Assembly (NCBI RefSeq): GCF_002290085.1
Contig: NZ_CP023173.1
Location: 708,501-772,500 of the forward strand
Reading direction: 5' to 3'
Length of the DNA stretch: 64,000 bases
Source of the DNA: Mesoplasma chauliocola
GTDB lineage: Bacteria; Bacillota_I; Bacilli_A; Mycoplasmatales; Mycoplasmataceae
Part shown: positions 1 through 11,607 of the stretch, one piece after another
Layout of the letters: every line of letters begins with the position of its first letter
Numbering within the stretch: the stretch's first letter is position 1
Program-made: the position numbers and the translations under genes
The notes under the pieces: generated by a model
The model's input: only the letters and a program-made list of their open reading frames with translations
What the model was told of the DNA's origin: nothing
Database searches by the model: none

Positions 1-2
1 AT

Positions 3-452
3 TTAAAATCAGGGCATGGTTTTGTAATGGCTAACGGTGATCAACTGGAATTACTTCAAGGTAAAGCTCAAATTGGTAAACGTATTGATGCAGATGCTAT
101 TTATGTTGATGGTAAAGATATGACTGCTCATGCTTCAAATATTATTAGAGAACGTGATATTTTAAGTAAAGATGGGTTAATTTCAGTTGTTGTTTCAATT
201 GATTCTCAAACTAATAAATTATTATGTGCTCCAAGAATTATTTCTCGAGGAAGTTTTTATGTAAAAGATTCAGGAAACATAATAAGTGAAGCTATCACAA
301 TTGTTACTGAAGCAATAAACGAAGTATTAAATTCTTCAAAACCAACATTTGGAGCAATTAAAAAAGCTATTAAGCAATCATTGTCTCCTTACATTTTCAA
401 AACAAAACGTAGAAATCCGTTAATTATTCCAGTTATTCTAAATAAAAAATAA
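3..452 (+). CDS. rnj: Ribonuclease J, C-terminal part (gene cut by window start)
   Basis: Last ~149 residues of an RNase J-type metallo-beta-lactamase/beta-CASP ribonuclease, which processes and degrades mRNA and rRNA in Firmicutes and Mollicutes. The open frame is already running at base 3. It reads GHGFVMANGDQLELL, the segment just after the nuclease core where family members have a '(F/I)xxENGD' strand. The C-terminal domain follows (IYVDGKDM, then ILSKDGLISVVVSID, then the APRIISRGSFYV segment). The catalytic HxHxDH motif lies upstream of the window. The stop codon TAA overlaps the 5' arm of a strong terminator. Assignment rests on recognisable C-terminal family sequence; J1 versus J2 cannot be decided from this part. 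Confidence 0.85.
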   Translation, partial: LKSGHGFVMANGDQLELLQGKAQIGKRIDADAIYVDGKDMTAHASNIIRERDILSKDGLISVVVSIDSQTNKLLCAPRIISRGSFYVKDSGNIISEAITIVTEAINEVLNSSKPTFGAIKKAIKQSLSPYIFKTKRRNPLIIPVILNKK

Positions 453-478
453 GAGTTTAAAAATGACTCTTATTTTTT
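444..478 (+). terminator. Rho-independent terminator after rnj
   Basis: Perfect 13-bp stem (444-456 with 466-478) around a 9-nt loop. The 3' arm ends in a T-run. It overlaps the rnj stop codon. Confidence 0.85.
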
Positions 479-549
479 ATATTTTAAAAATGTTTGTTTT
501 ACTGATATAAACGATTATAATTAATTTTAACCAGAAAGGAAGAGGAATA

Positions 550-1518
550 ATGGTTACAAACAGAAATTATGGAAGAAGTTATATAAATAGAGGATTTATT
601 AAATTTGCTCAAATTTTAGGAACTTTTGTCACAACATTAATATTAGTATTTACAATTTATTTTTTTGCAAGTAGCTCATATTTAGGATCAAGTGATTCTG
701 AATTAATTATAACAAGCTCACTAATAATAGGGATAGAAATTTATTTCTTGTGAAAGTCTCTCTATTCGGCTTATGTGATTATTTCATATTTAAACTCAGC
801 AACTGATGAAGAGATAATTGCTAACAGATATATATTAGCGGTTCTAAGTGTTGGGGTTGGAGGAATTATTACCCCCTTTATTCTTACATCTTTACCAAAT
901 ATTGAAACAGAGTCTTCTTTAAACCCAAGAGCTTTTTTAGCAAAGCATTTAGGTTTTACAATGCTAATTGGCTTTGCATTATTCTTAGTTTCATTTGTTA
1001 GCATAGCATTAACTTCAAGTGGTGGTTATATAAGTTTTGAAAACTTAATCGCCACAGATACAAGCTATGGATTGATTGGTTTTTTAGCAATAACAATTAG
1101 TATTGTTGGATTCTTAATTGGAACTTTGGGATATGGGTTATTTGCAAGAAAAAATTCATCTCAATTAATGAAAGAAAAAAACCTTCAAGGTTATATGATG
1201 CAAGTAATTGGAGTTATATTTACATTAATTGCTACAGTTGAGTTAATAGTATTAATTATTATGTCAATTATACGATTAATAATGGTTGTATTTAACTCAA
1301 TTAGATACATGAACAGATATGAAGGATTCTTAAAAGTATTTGCAATAATGTTTGCTTTCTCAAGAATAGGATTTGAAATATGATATGTTACATGAATTGT
1401 TTCAATGTACTCAAAAATTATTTCAGGTCTTTGAGCAAAAGATCAAGTTATTAAAATTAATAACTTTGAAAAAGTTGATGATATTAGACGTGAAGAACAA
1501 AACGCAGCAACAAGATAA
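550..1518 (+). CDS. Polytopic membrane protein of unknown function (322 aa)
   Basis: Read with TGA as Trp, one continuous frame runs from ATG 550 to TAA 1516-1518; TGA codons at 751, 1381, 1393 and 1429 are internal Trp. A strong Shine-Dalgarno (AGAAAGGAAGAGG) lies just upstream. The protein has a short basic N-terminus (MVTNRNYGRSYINRG), about six or seven hydrophobic spans, and a charged C-terminal tail (FEKVDDIRREEQNAATR). I recognise no family motif. It stands alone between two terminators, so it is probably monocistronic. Function unknown; the membrane location is a prediction from hydrophobicity. Confidence 0.75.
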
Positions 1519-1550
1519 AAAAAATACCTTAAAGGTATTTTTTTTATCTT
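1512..1550. terminator. Bidirectional terminator between convergent genes
   Basis: Perfect 19-bp inverted repeat (1512-1530 with 1532-1550) with A-runs on one arm and T-runs on the other, so it works for the + gene ending at 1518 and the - gene ending at 1544. Both stop codons lie inside it. Confidence 0.85.
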
Positions 1551-1798
1551 CACATGTAAAGCAAAACATTTGCTGGTTTACCACAACCACAAATTCCACA
1601 ACCACTTCTTTCCTCTTTTAGCTCAACATTTGCATTTAAAAAATTTGTTCACTTATCTTCTAAAGATTTTTCAACAGCTTTCCCTTTTTCTGCTGCAACT
1701 AAAATTGTGTATCCTTCATTTAACTTTTGATCTAAATATTGCATGTCAGCATTACTCATATCTAAAACTTCGATTAATTTATTCAAATTTTTTGCCAT
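1544..1798 (-). CDS. Small cysteine-motif protein, unknown (84 aa)
   Basis: ATG at 1798 gives MAKNLNKLIEVLDMSN and ends ...MWR followed by TAA at 1544-1546; two TGA codons read as Trp. The body looks helical. The last ~20 residues hold a compact Cys/Gly cluster, CGICGCGKP (CxxCxC), that could bind a metal such as zinc or iron. The start lies inside the 3' end of the upstream 178-aa gene (20-nt overlap), so the two are probably translationally coupled. No family recognised. The C-terminal cluster is seen directly; metal binding is inference. Confidence 0.7.
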
Positions 1799-2315
1799 TT
1801 TCTTTTAACCCCTTTTTAGCTTGTTTTAATTGTACATCATAAATAAGCTTGATTTCTTCATCAATATAATCATTAGCATGTTGTTCATCTTGAACAATTT
1901 TTTTACAATAATAGTAACCTATAAGAAACAAAGACAATCCTAAGACCATGAAAATACCTGAAAATACAAGTTCTATTATTGCTTTACTTCGCAATACATA
2001 ATCAATCGTATAAATGCTTTGATGAGTTTGTGAATCTCAATAATTATAAGTTTTAGAATTGAAAAAATCTAAAAAACCAATAATAAATAAAGTGAAAGCA
2101 ATAATTACAAAAATTATTCCAATTAAAACTCATGGTCAATATTTTTTATTAAATGTTTTGTAACAACCCATATGGCTTGTAATTGTTCTACCACCTGTTG
2201 CAACAAAACCTATATTTGATTGATTCGGATAATTAACTGCTCCAGTTGAAATATGACCTGTTCTAGTTAATTGATACGGTTTAATCGAACCTTTACATAA
2301 ATAACAACTTGACAT
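1779..2315 (-). CDS. Membrane protein with N-terminal CxxC segment, unknown (178 aa)
   Basis: Starts MSSCYLCKGSIKPYQLTRTG after a GAAGGAG ribosome site; TGA at two positions is Trp. The first ~65 residues are soluble, with a single CYLC pair and Gly-rich loops. Two membrane spans follow (around WVLIGIIFVIIAFTLFIIGF and ELVFSGIFMVLGLSLFLIGYY) separated by a short polar loop, then a charged tail. It overlaps the 84-aa gene downstream, which also has a Cys motif, so the pair may act together. No homologous family recognised. Confidence 0.7.
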
Positions 2316-2414
2316 AAAACTCCTTCTTTCAATTATTTATATTTTACATCTTTTAATTTTAAATTATAAAAATCATTAAAAAATAACGTTTATTTTATAT
2401 AATTACATTATAAA

Positions 2415-2522
2415 CATTTTCGGGGCAAGGTGTGATTCCTTACCGATGGTTAAAGTCCATGAGCGAACAGCTGATTCAGTGAAATTCTGAAACCGACGGT
2501 ATAGTCCGGATGAGAGAAAATG
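2415..2522 (+). ncRNA. FMN riboswitch (RFN element)
   Basis: Contains the conserved RFN landmarks in order: GGGGCAAGGTG near 2422, ATTCCTTACCGATGG, TAAAGTCCATGAGC, the CTGATTCAG/AAATTCTGAA arm, and CCGACGGTATAGTCCGGATG. This is the six-helix FMN aptamer that shuts off riboflavin genes when FMN is abundant. It sits ~85 nt before a predicted riboflavin transporter on the same strand, the usual context. The aptamer call is a direct match to the well-known consensus. Confidence 0.95.
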
Positions 2523-2523
2523 T

Positions 2524-2590
2524 CAACAAAAATTAAACAATTAGTGTTTAATTTTTGTTGTTGCCCCACTTGAGCTCAAGTGGTTTTTTT
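2524..2590 (+). terminator. Expression platform of the FMN riboswitch
   Basis: Two hairpins follow the aptamer. The first is a perfect 16-bp stem (2524-2539 with 2545-2560). The second is CCACTTGAG/CTCAAGTGG (2566-2583) followed by seven Ts, a Rho-independent terminator. TTGCCCC (2561-2567) is exactly complementary to GGGGCAA (2422-2428) in the aptamer and overlaps the foot of the terminator. Ligand-free RNA could therefore pair these and block termination; FMN binding would free the terminator. The pairing is visible; the switching mechanism is inferred. Confidence 0.8.
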
Positions 2591-2606
2591 ATTGCAAGGA
2601 GGTAGC

Positions 2607-3293
2607 ATGGATAAAAACTATAAAATGTGAAGTCATAAATATGATTTTGCTGAAATAAATACTAAAAATTATAAAGATGTTTTAAAAGACACTTTTAAAA
2701 TGAGCATAAGGAAAATTGCTTTATTGTCTATGCTTTTTGCAATAGAAATTGTAATGACCATAATATCAAAAGTTGTTATGGGGATAGCAATTCCCATGAT
2801 AGTTGGAGTTTATACTATTGAAATTTCATTTTTTGTTATATTAATAATTTACATCGCTTCAAATTATTTATATGCTTCGATTATAATGGTCTGTTCAATT
2901 TGGTTTAGATTATTATTAGGAAGTGAGCCTATTGGTTTGCTTTCAATGATGATCAGTGATTTAGTTTTCTTGACATCCTTTGCAATCATTATTTTTTTCT
3001 TAAAAAGATTTATTCTTTTTAAATTTAAATTTAAAAATAAAAATTTAATTTTTTTATTTTTAATAATATTTACGTCAATCATCTCAATGTTAGTATCTGG
3101 TTTTATTTCAATGTTATGTAATGATTCATTTATTTTTGCAATGTATTGATTACAAAATGATAATTCAGGTTATTGAGAAATGCTTTTATGAGTTGGTTTT
3201 GGTGTAACAATAGCAAAATATGTAGTAAATTTAATATTGTTTATTTCTGTTTTTAAAGTAATAACAATTTTAATAAAACAATCTAGAACATAA
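2607..3293 (+). CDS. ribU: Riboflavin transporter, ECF S-component (RibU-like, 228 aa)
   Basis: ATG 2607 follows a strong AAGGAGGT site. The protein starts with a ~31-residue polar segment ([16 protein letters not shown]...) followed by about six hydrophobic spans, the size and layout of an ECF substrate-binding subunit; TGA is Trp at four or more positions. Control by an FMN riboswitch is the strongest evidence that the substrate is riboflavin or FMN. No energising EcfA/EcfT genes are adjacent, as expected for a group II system sharing a common ECF module. Could also be a divergent riboflavin carrier of another family. Confidence 0.8.
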
Positions 3294-3330
3294 ATAAAAA
3301 AATGTAGATAAAAACCTACATTTTTTTATT
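3293..3330. terminator. Bidirectional terminator between ribU and pgk
   Basis: Perfect 15-bp stem (3293-3307 with 3316-3330) with A/T-rich outer ends on both strands, placed between convergent genes. Confidence 0.85.
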
Positions 3331-3337
3331 TATTAAA

Positions 3338-4552
3338 CTATTTATTTTGAATTGCACTTATTCCTGGTAATTCCTTACCTTCCATGTATTCTAATGATGC
3401 TCCCCCACCAGTAGAAATTCATGAGAATTCTTCTTTAAATCCTAATTTAATTGCAGCAGCAGCAGAATCACCACCACCAATTAAAGTAAATCCACCATCA
3501 GCTTTACGTTTAGCAGCAGCTTCACAAACAGCAACAGTACCTGCTTTAAAATTTTCAAATTCACTAACTCCCATTGGCCCATTTCAAACAACAGTTTTAG
3601 CATTAGCTAAAGCTTTTTGATACATTTCAATTGTTTTAGGCCCAATGTCTAGTCCCATCATTCCTGCAGGAACATTTTCACCGCACAATGTAGGTTCAAC
3701 ATCTGCATATTCAGGAGCACATAAACTATCAACTGGTAAAATAATTTTTCCATTTGCTTTTTCTAAATATTCTTTTGCTAATTCAACTTTATCAGCTTCA
3801 AGTAAAGAGTTTCCAATTTCTAATCCCATTGCTTTGTGGAATGTATATGTCATACCTCCACCAATTAAGATTTTATCTACTTTTGATAATAGATTATCGA
3901 TAACCCCAATTTTGTCAGAAACTTTTGCTCCACCTAAAATTGCAACGAATGGTCTTTCAGGAGCATCGATTCCTTTTCCTAACATTTCAATTTCACTTTG
4001 AACTAAAAATCCTAAAGCTGATTCTGAAATATTTGATGCAATTCCTACATTAGAAGCGTGAGCACGGTGTGCTGTTCCAAATGCATCATTAATAAAAATT
4101 TCACCTAAGCTAGCTCAGTATTTTCCTAATTCAGGAGCATTTTTTGATTCTGCTTTAACAACTTCACCATTTTTAACATCTTCAAAACGAGTATTTTCAA
4201 ATAATAAAACTTGTTTGTCAGATAATGCATTGATAGCATTTTCTAATTCTATTCCTCTTGTTTGGTTTACAAATTGAACACTTTGTCCTAAAACTTCTTC
4301 TAATCTTTTTGCAACTGGTGCTAATGATTTAGTTTTTTTATCATCTTCACTTTTAATTCTTGATAAGTGTGAAAATAAAATTACTTTAGCATCATTTTCA
4401 ATTAAATATTTAATAGTAGGTAATGCAGCTTGAATACGGTTGTCATCTGTAATAACCCCATCTTTTAACGGAACGTTAAAATCAACACGAACTAAAACTT
4501 TTTTACCTTTTACATTAATATCTTTCAATGTTTTTTTTGTATTGTAATTCAT
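3338..4552 (-). CDS. pgk: Phosphoglycerate kinase (404 aa)
   Basis: Catalyses 1,3-bisphosphoglycerate + ADP to 3-phosphoglycerate + ATP, the first ATP-yielding step of glycolysis, in the cytosol. N-terminal substrate-binding motif [16 protein letters not shown] is intact; the C-terminal nucleotide domain shows [25 protein letters not shown] (with TGA as Trp) and GGGDSAAA. Length is normal for the family. It lies downstream of gap in the same direction, but a terminator (4626-4647) separates them. AGGAG precedes ATG 4552. Confidence 0.97.
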
Positions 4553-4625
4553 TTCATTCTCCTATTTTTTTCTCTTACATTATATATTTTAACTCTTTTA
4601 TAAATTTATTTATAGATTAAACAAA

Positions 4626-4647
4626 AAAAATACCCTAAGGTATTTTT
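4626..4647 (-). terminator. Terminator after gap
   Basis: AAAAATACC/GGTATTTTT 9-bp stem around a 4-nt loop, ending in a U-run on the minus strand, 15 nt after the gap stop codon. Confidence 0.7.
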
Positions 4648-4661
4648 AGAATTAATTATAA

Positions 4662-5675
<1,014 letters not shown>

Positions 5676-5763
5676 ATATTTTATCCTCTCTTGTTATCTA
5701 TACATAAATAATTTTACACTCTTAATTAAAAAAGAACAATTTTTTCAAACATTTTTTTAAAAC

Positions 5764-6699
5764 CTATTGTCTTTTTGTTTCTGTTCCAGAAAGTGCATAA
5801 AATGAAGTTAAAGTCGATATTCTTTCCTTTAATCTAGCTATTTTTTTTACTTCCAAATCTTTTGGTTGTTTTTCAATTAAATAAACTTTGTTTAACTCTT
5901 CTTTTGTAAAGTTAGAAGAAATAAAAGTTAGTTTTTTTCTATTCATTCTATAATTTAAAATTCCAAATCATAAATTATCTCTAGTTCATAGTGATGTCAT
6001 TTCACCAGCAAAATCATCAATAAATAAAATATCACATTTTTTCATTTGATCCATATATTTAACATTTCCAAAACCATTATTACTAAATTGTTCTTTGTAT
6101 TTTTCTATAAGTTCTGCTGCTGTGCAAAAGAAAACTTTTTGTTCTCTTTTAGCTGCTTCATTTGCCAAAGTTTTCATGATGGTTGTTTTTCCAATGCCTG
6201 GATTTCCGTAAATATATACACCTTTTATATTTTCACGATCAATATTATTTTTAACTTCAATGTATCTCAAAATTTGTTTTCCTGCATTATTTATTAACAA
6301 ATCTCGTTCTTTGATCTCTTCATCAGTAAAAAATCCTTCTGTTTTTAAACCATTAATGTAATCTTTAATTGTTTTTGGATATTCATCAACACTAAAATCC
6401 TTGTAAATGTAATTATTTTTAATATTTTGATTTCTATTTTCATATTCAAAATGTAAACAATGTGATGAACTTAAATAAAAGTTTGAATTTTTATATGTAA
6501 GATTCAGTTGTCTTCCTCTTATTCGCTGATTACATTTTTTTAAAGGTCCTTTTTCACATTCTGTATAATCCATTATAAATTCAAGCAGACTAATAAAATT
6601 ATTTTGTAAAACTTCATCTGTTATTGGATTATCAGAATCAGCATTTTGATTTATTAAATTTTGAATAACTTTATTTTCTTTTAAAACTTGAATATTCAT
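5764..6699 (-). CDS. dnaI: Primosomal protein DnaI, helicase loader (311 aa)
   Basis: AAA+ ATPase that loads the replicative helicase onto DNA. Walker A GNPGIGKTT and Walker B ILFIDDFAGE are clear in the C-terminal half; the N-terminal ~130 residues carry a Cys-containing segment (YTECEKGPLKKC) like the zinc-binding helicase-interaction domain of DnaI. I chose ATG 6699 over the upstream in-frame ATG 6714. The sequence AGGTATAAACATGAATATT here is nearly identical to the start region of dnaB next door, and it places an AGGT site at normal distance. It follows dnaB directly, as in Bacillus. Confidence 0.88.
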
Positions 6700-6707
6700 G
6701 TTTATAC

Positions 6708-7901
6708 CTACCATTCTATATTTATGTTTGCTTCCATTATAAACTCATTTTTCTGTTCTTTAAAAATACTTTTTGTTCTTTCAACATTATTCTCAAAACC
6801 TTTTACTTGCTTTTTACTTGCTTTTTTTAAGTATGTGTACAACTCTTTTGTTGTTGTTATTTGCTTTTCTTTTATACTTTCAATTATTTTAACAACATAG
6901 TTATATATAAATCTTTTATTATTTTTTAAGTAAGAATAGCTTATTAAGCAATTTAATATTCCATCCGATAAATTATATTTTACTTTTAAAGAGTTTATAA
7001 TTTCACTAATTTTGTCGTCTGCTTCAATTCCCATGCACTGAAAGTAAAAACTTGTTCACTCAGTTGAATTAAAGCTATTTATAATATTTAAATCACTTTC
7101 ACTCAGTTCTATATTTGCTTTGTTTAATGTTTGTTCTTTTAAAATTGCTTTAAAGTCTTTACTCAAACTTATTCAATTAATTTCATTTAAAGATTTTCTG
7201 TAATTTTCTTTCATTAATTCAAATATAAATTCTTCATTAAATTCTTTTTGCATTAACAGAGCATCTAGATTTGATTTAACACTCTCATTAATTTCAATCA
7301 TAACTCCTGATTTATATAGCATACGTTGTAAATCATCTAAATTTAAATTTTGATCACACAAATAAATTTCTTTTCTTGCTGTTTCAACAATTGAATCTAA
7401 ATCTACAAAGTCAAAATCATTATCATCATTATTTTCAAATAAATCTTCAATCTCATAATCCAAATCATTAATTTTGAATTCTTTATTTTTAAATTGAATA
7501 TTTGCTAGTTCAAAATTTTCTTCACCTATTTTTCTTAATAATCAGTTTTTAATTGTTTCATTTTGAAAAAATTGGGATGGAGACAAAGGTGAAGATATTA
7601 CAATAACCATATTTCCACTTTTTTTAGATTTCAAACATCTAATTAATTTTAGTTTTGTTAATTTGCCCAAATTTTTCTTTAATTGTTTTTCTGATGAAGA
7701 AGTCATTAAAGCTATTCTTTCTAAAGTAAATGGGGAAGAATTTAATTTTTTGCTTCAATTGCTCTCCATAATTAGAGTATTATAGAGTCCAATTGCTGAA
7801 GCTCCAATAATAGGTTGGTATAAGTTAAAAAGGACTTCATGATCTTCTTTGGCAAGTTCTTTATTTCAATAAATTAAGTATTTGCGATTTAAAATATTCA
7901 T
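6708..7901 (-). CDS. dnaB: Replication initiation protein DnaB (Bacillus-type, 397 aa)
   Basis: Firmicutes DnaB-like primosome protein (not the E. coli helicase), which with DnaD and DnaI brings the helicase to the origin. The N-terminus reads MNILNRKYLIYWNKEL, then YQPIIGASAIGLYNTL, a winged-helix segment typical of DnaB/DnaD proteins. An acidic stretch (NNDDNDFDF) separates this from the C-terminal helical DnaB/DnaD-2-like domain with YNYVVKIIESI. Several TGA codons are Trp. The stop TAG overlaps the region upstream of dnaI, giving a coupled dnaB-dnaI pair. AGGAGG precedes ATG 7901. Confidence 0.8.
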
Positions 7902-8004
7902 GTTTATACCTCCTGTGTACAAATATAAATATAAAATAAAAAAACTTTAAATAAAATAAAATAAGTATGGACTTTTTTTTATATTTTTGTAGTGTTTATA
8001 AGCA

Positions 8005-8034
8005 ATAAAAAAACCTATATTAAAAAATAGGTTT
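8005..8034 (-). terminator. Terminator after mutM
   Basis: AAACCTAT/ATAGGTTT stem (8011-8018 with 8027-8034) followed on the minus strand by a run of seven Us, 30 nt past the mutM stop. Confidence 0.75.
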
Positions 8035-8064
8035 AATACTACTTTTCCACATTTCCACAACAAG

Positions 8065-8892
8065 TTATCTTTGACATTCAGGGCAATAAAAAGTACCCCT
8101 ACCTGCAACTTGTTTTTTCGCAATTAATGTACCACATTTAAAACATGGTTCATCTTTTCTTAAATGTACTTTTAGTTCATGTTGAAATTGTCCTGTTTCT
8201 CCATTACCAGATTTATAACTATGAATTGAAGTGCCTTTTAGCTTAATTGATTTTTCTAGTATTTTATTAGAGTATTTTATAACTGAGCTTAGTTCTTCAT
8301 CTGATAGTGTTTTTGTAGCTCTTTCTGGATTTATCTTAGATGCAAATAAAATTTCATTTGCATAGATATTTCCAATTCCACATAAAACAGTTTGATCTAA
8401 TATAAATCCTTTTATAGGCATACTTGACTTATTTGCCTTTTCTTTAAGATATTTTAAATTTGGTTGATTATTTAATGGCTCAGGGCCAAGTTTATACATA
8501 CCACTCATTTTTATGTAATCTTCGTTATCCCAAACTTCTAAAGTTCCAAATTTTCTTGAATCATAATATTTTAAATAATTTCCATCAGATAATTTAAATT
8601 GAAATCTTAAATGATTCTTATTATAAATATGAATTTCTTTAGAAGTTACACTTCATTTTCCTTCCATTCTTAGGTGACTTATTATCATCTTGTTTGGAAG
8701 TTGAAAAAGTAAATATTTACCATAATTAAATACTTTAATTATTTTTTGATTTATTATACTTTGCATAAATTCATTGAGCGAGTTTCTCCAAATCATTTTT
8801 GAAAAGAAACATTCGCCTTTAACTATATTTAAATTAGAAACTTTTTTATCTAAAAAGTTTGCAACAGTTCGTACTTCTGGTAATTCAGGCAT
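8065..8892 (-). CDS. mutM: Formamidopyrimidine-DNA glycosylase (275 aa)
   Basis: Base-excision repair enzyme that removes 8-oxoguanine and FaPy and nicks the abasic site. The mature N-terminus PELPEVRTV is intact. Because the catalytic residue is the Pro exposed after Met removal, the start must be ATG 8892 rather than an in-frame GTG three codons upstream. A C-terminal zinc finger (CFKCGTLIAKKQ...FYCPEC) with four Cys is complete. It is 16 nt downstream of polA, the usual Firmicutes polA-mutM order. An oxidative-damage enzyme fits a cell that makes H2O2 through GlpO. Confidence 0.96.
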
Positions 8893-8908
8893 ATTTATCA
8901 CTCCTTTA

Positions 8909-11593
8909 TTATTTTAATTCAAATCAATTTTCTCCCTTAGAAGCGTTGACTTCAAGTTCTACCACTATCTCAGAAGGCTTTTTTCCAATAATCTTAGATA
9001 AATCTTTAAATGCTTTTTCCATATTTTTTGAAATTATATTTAATGCCTTTTCAGTTTCTTCATCATATATTTCAAAAATGATTTCATCGTGTATTTGAGC
9101 AACCATAAAACTTTTCATATTCTCAATAACAAACGATTTATATATATTGACCATTGCAACTTTTAATATATCAGCCGCTGTTCCTTGAATAGGCATGTTA
9201 ACAGCAATTCTATTTCCAAAATTTTTAATAAGGAAATTTGCTGAAGCAAGTTCAGGAACTAGTCTTCTTCTATTTGCATATGTTGCAGCGTACCCATTTT
9301 CGCTGGCTTCTTTAATTAAAATATTTTTGTATGTTATTAGTTTAGGAAATGAATTATAGTAATCCTTAATAAAATTTTTTGCCTCTATAATTGAAATTTT
9401 TAAATCATTACTCAATCCAAAATCACTTAATCCATATATTATTCCAAAGTTAAAAACTTTTGCTATTCTTCTTTGTTCGCTTGAAACTTCTGAATCAACA
9501 GTAAGGTCAAATATTTTACGAGCTGCCTCTGTGTGTACATCTCTTTTATTTTTAAAAATTTCAATTAAAGTATCTTCTTGCCCTAACTGAGCTAAAACTC
9601 TAAGTTCAATTTGAGAATAATCAAAACTATAAAACTTGGTTTGATTACCACTTATAAAAATTTTACGAGCTTCTTTTTGTAATTCATCTTTAACTGAAAT
9701 ATTTTGAATATTTGGTTCAGATGAAGAAAGCCTTCCTGTGTTTGTTAATGTTTGGTTAAAAATAGTATGCACTTTATTATCTGCGAAAATAAATTTTTCA
9801 AATCCTCTTAAATAAGTAGAATATAACTTAGTTAATTTTCTATGTTCTAAAAGCAATGCAACTATTGGGTGTAAATAAATAATTTTTTCTAATGCTTCTC
9901 TGTCTGTACTTTGCTTTTTGTTTGATGGCAATCCTAATTGATCAAATAATAACTCTTTAATTTGTTTTGGAGAAGAAAAATTAAAGTTTTCTTCTATATC
10001 ACCAGCTAATATCAATTTCATTTTAGCCTCTAGCTCTTCAATTTTATTTAAAGTTCTAGCAGTTTGTTTATCAAGCTCTAATTTATCAATTAAAATTCCT
10101 TTTTCTTCCATTTCAAATAAAACTTCAATAAGAGGGAATTCAATATTTTGATAAAGATTAAATTGATTGTTTTGTTTTAATTGTTCAATTATTGGAACAA
10201 AAGTCTCTTTTATAATTTGAGCTTTTTCAATTGTAAAGATTGCTTTCTTCTCAAATTCAATGCCTTTATTTAATTTTGCACCTTTTCCATAAATAATTTC
10301 ATCTTCTTCTAAAAATAAATCAGTTTGCACTATGTTAATTAAATTTTGAATTCTTGAAGTTATATTTGGGTTTAAGACATATGCTGCAACCATTGCATCA
10401 TAGGTAAAAGAATCATAAGCAAAATCAATTTCGTAATTCCTTAATAAGGTTGCTGTTCTTTTTAAATCATACGTTAACTTATTAAATTTTTTATTTAAAA
10501 AGAATTTTTCAAGTTCTGCATCATCTTTTAAATTCTCTAAATAAAAATTGCCATTTTCATTCAAAATAGCCATTCCTAAAATTTCACCTTTATGATAGTT
10601 TTCTTCTAAAGATTCTATATATATGAAGTTATCATTTAATGCTAAAGAATTATCTCACTCATTCAAAACTTTAAAATCTATTTTTTTTGTATTAGATTCT
10701 TCTGTTTTATTAATTAGACCTACTCTATTTGAAAGTCTTTTAATTAATGAAATCATTTCATATTTTTCTAAAAAGCTTACTAACCCACTTAAATTTAATT
10801 TTATTGATTCGAAATTTAAATTTTCAATTTCGACTTCACAATTTATGGTTGCAATTTCTTTACATAAAATAGCTGATTCTTTTCCATTAATTAATTTTTC
10901 TTGTAATTTCCCACCAATAGAGTTAATTTGCTCATATATTCCTTCTATTGTTTTAAACTCCTTTAAAAGTTTAATTGCTGTTTTTTCTCCAACACCTTCA
11001 ACACCTTTTAAGTTATCAGATGGATCACCCATGAGTCCCTTTAAATCAACAACGTTCTCAGGAGAAACTTCTCATTTAATCAATAATTCTTCTTTACCAA
11101 AAAGTTCCAAATTTGATGTTCCTGTTTTAGGCAATAAAATTTTTGTCTTATCAGTTATAAGTTGAAACATATCTTTATCACTTGTTAATATTTCAACTTC
11201 ATATTCTTCACAATTTGATTCAATAATTTTTGCCATTGTTCCTATTAAATCATCAGCTTCGTAATTTTCTTTTTCTCACCATGAAATATTTGCTGAATCT
11301 AAAAATTCTCTAACAATTTGAAACTGAGGAATCAAATCTTCAGGTGTTGCTGATCTACCTGCTTTATAGTTTTCTAACTTATCATGTCTAAAAGTCTTTT
11401 TTGACTTATCGAAAGCAACTTTGACATCAAAATAATCTCTTTCACTAATTAAACTAGTCAACATATTTGCAAAAGAATAAACTGCATTTGTTGGTATACC
11501 ACTACTTGTTTTTAAAACCGATCCTGCATAAGCACTTGCATAATATGCTCTAAATAGTAATGAATTTCCATCTACTAATAAAATCTTTTTCAT
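8909..11593 (-). CDS. polA: DNA polymerase I (894 aa)
   Basis: Full-length three-part PolA. The N-terminal 5'-3' exonuclease domain (LLVDGNSLLFRAYYA; GDPSDNLKGVEGVGEKTA) is followed by a 3'-5' exonuclease-like domain around residues 310-460 and a complete polymerase domain with DYSQIELRVLAQL, the RRIAKVFNFGIIYG O-helix and MVAQIHDEIIFE. The middle domain lacks the acidic metal ligands (YDLKRTATLLRNYEID where proofreading enzymes have DxE), so it looks inactive, as in Bacillus PolA. The Tyr in the O-helix (NFGIIYG) is the normal residue. Confidence 0.96.
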
Positions 11594-11607
11594 AAATCCC
11601 TCTTCTA

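Noticed and set aside
550-1518. Many genes seeming to be broken by in-frame TGA
   Set aside because: TGA falls at conserved Trp positions (for example in gap, pgk and tyrS) and a tRNA-Trp(UCA) is encoded here; these are intact genes in code 4, not pseudogenes.
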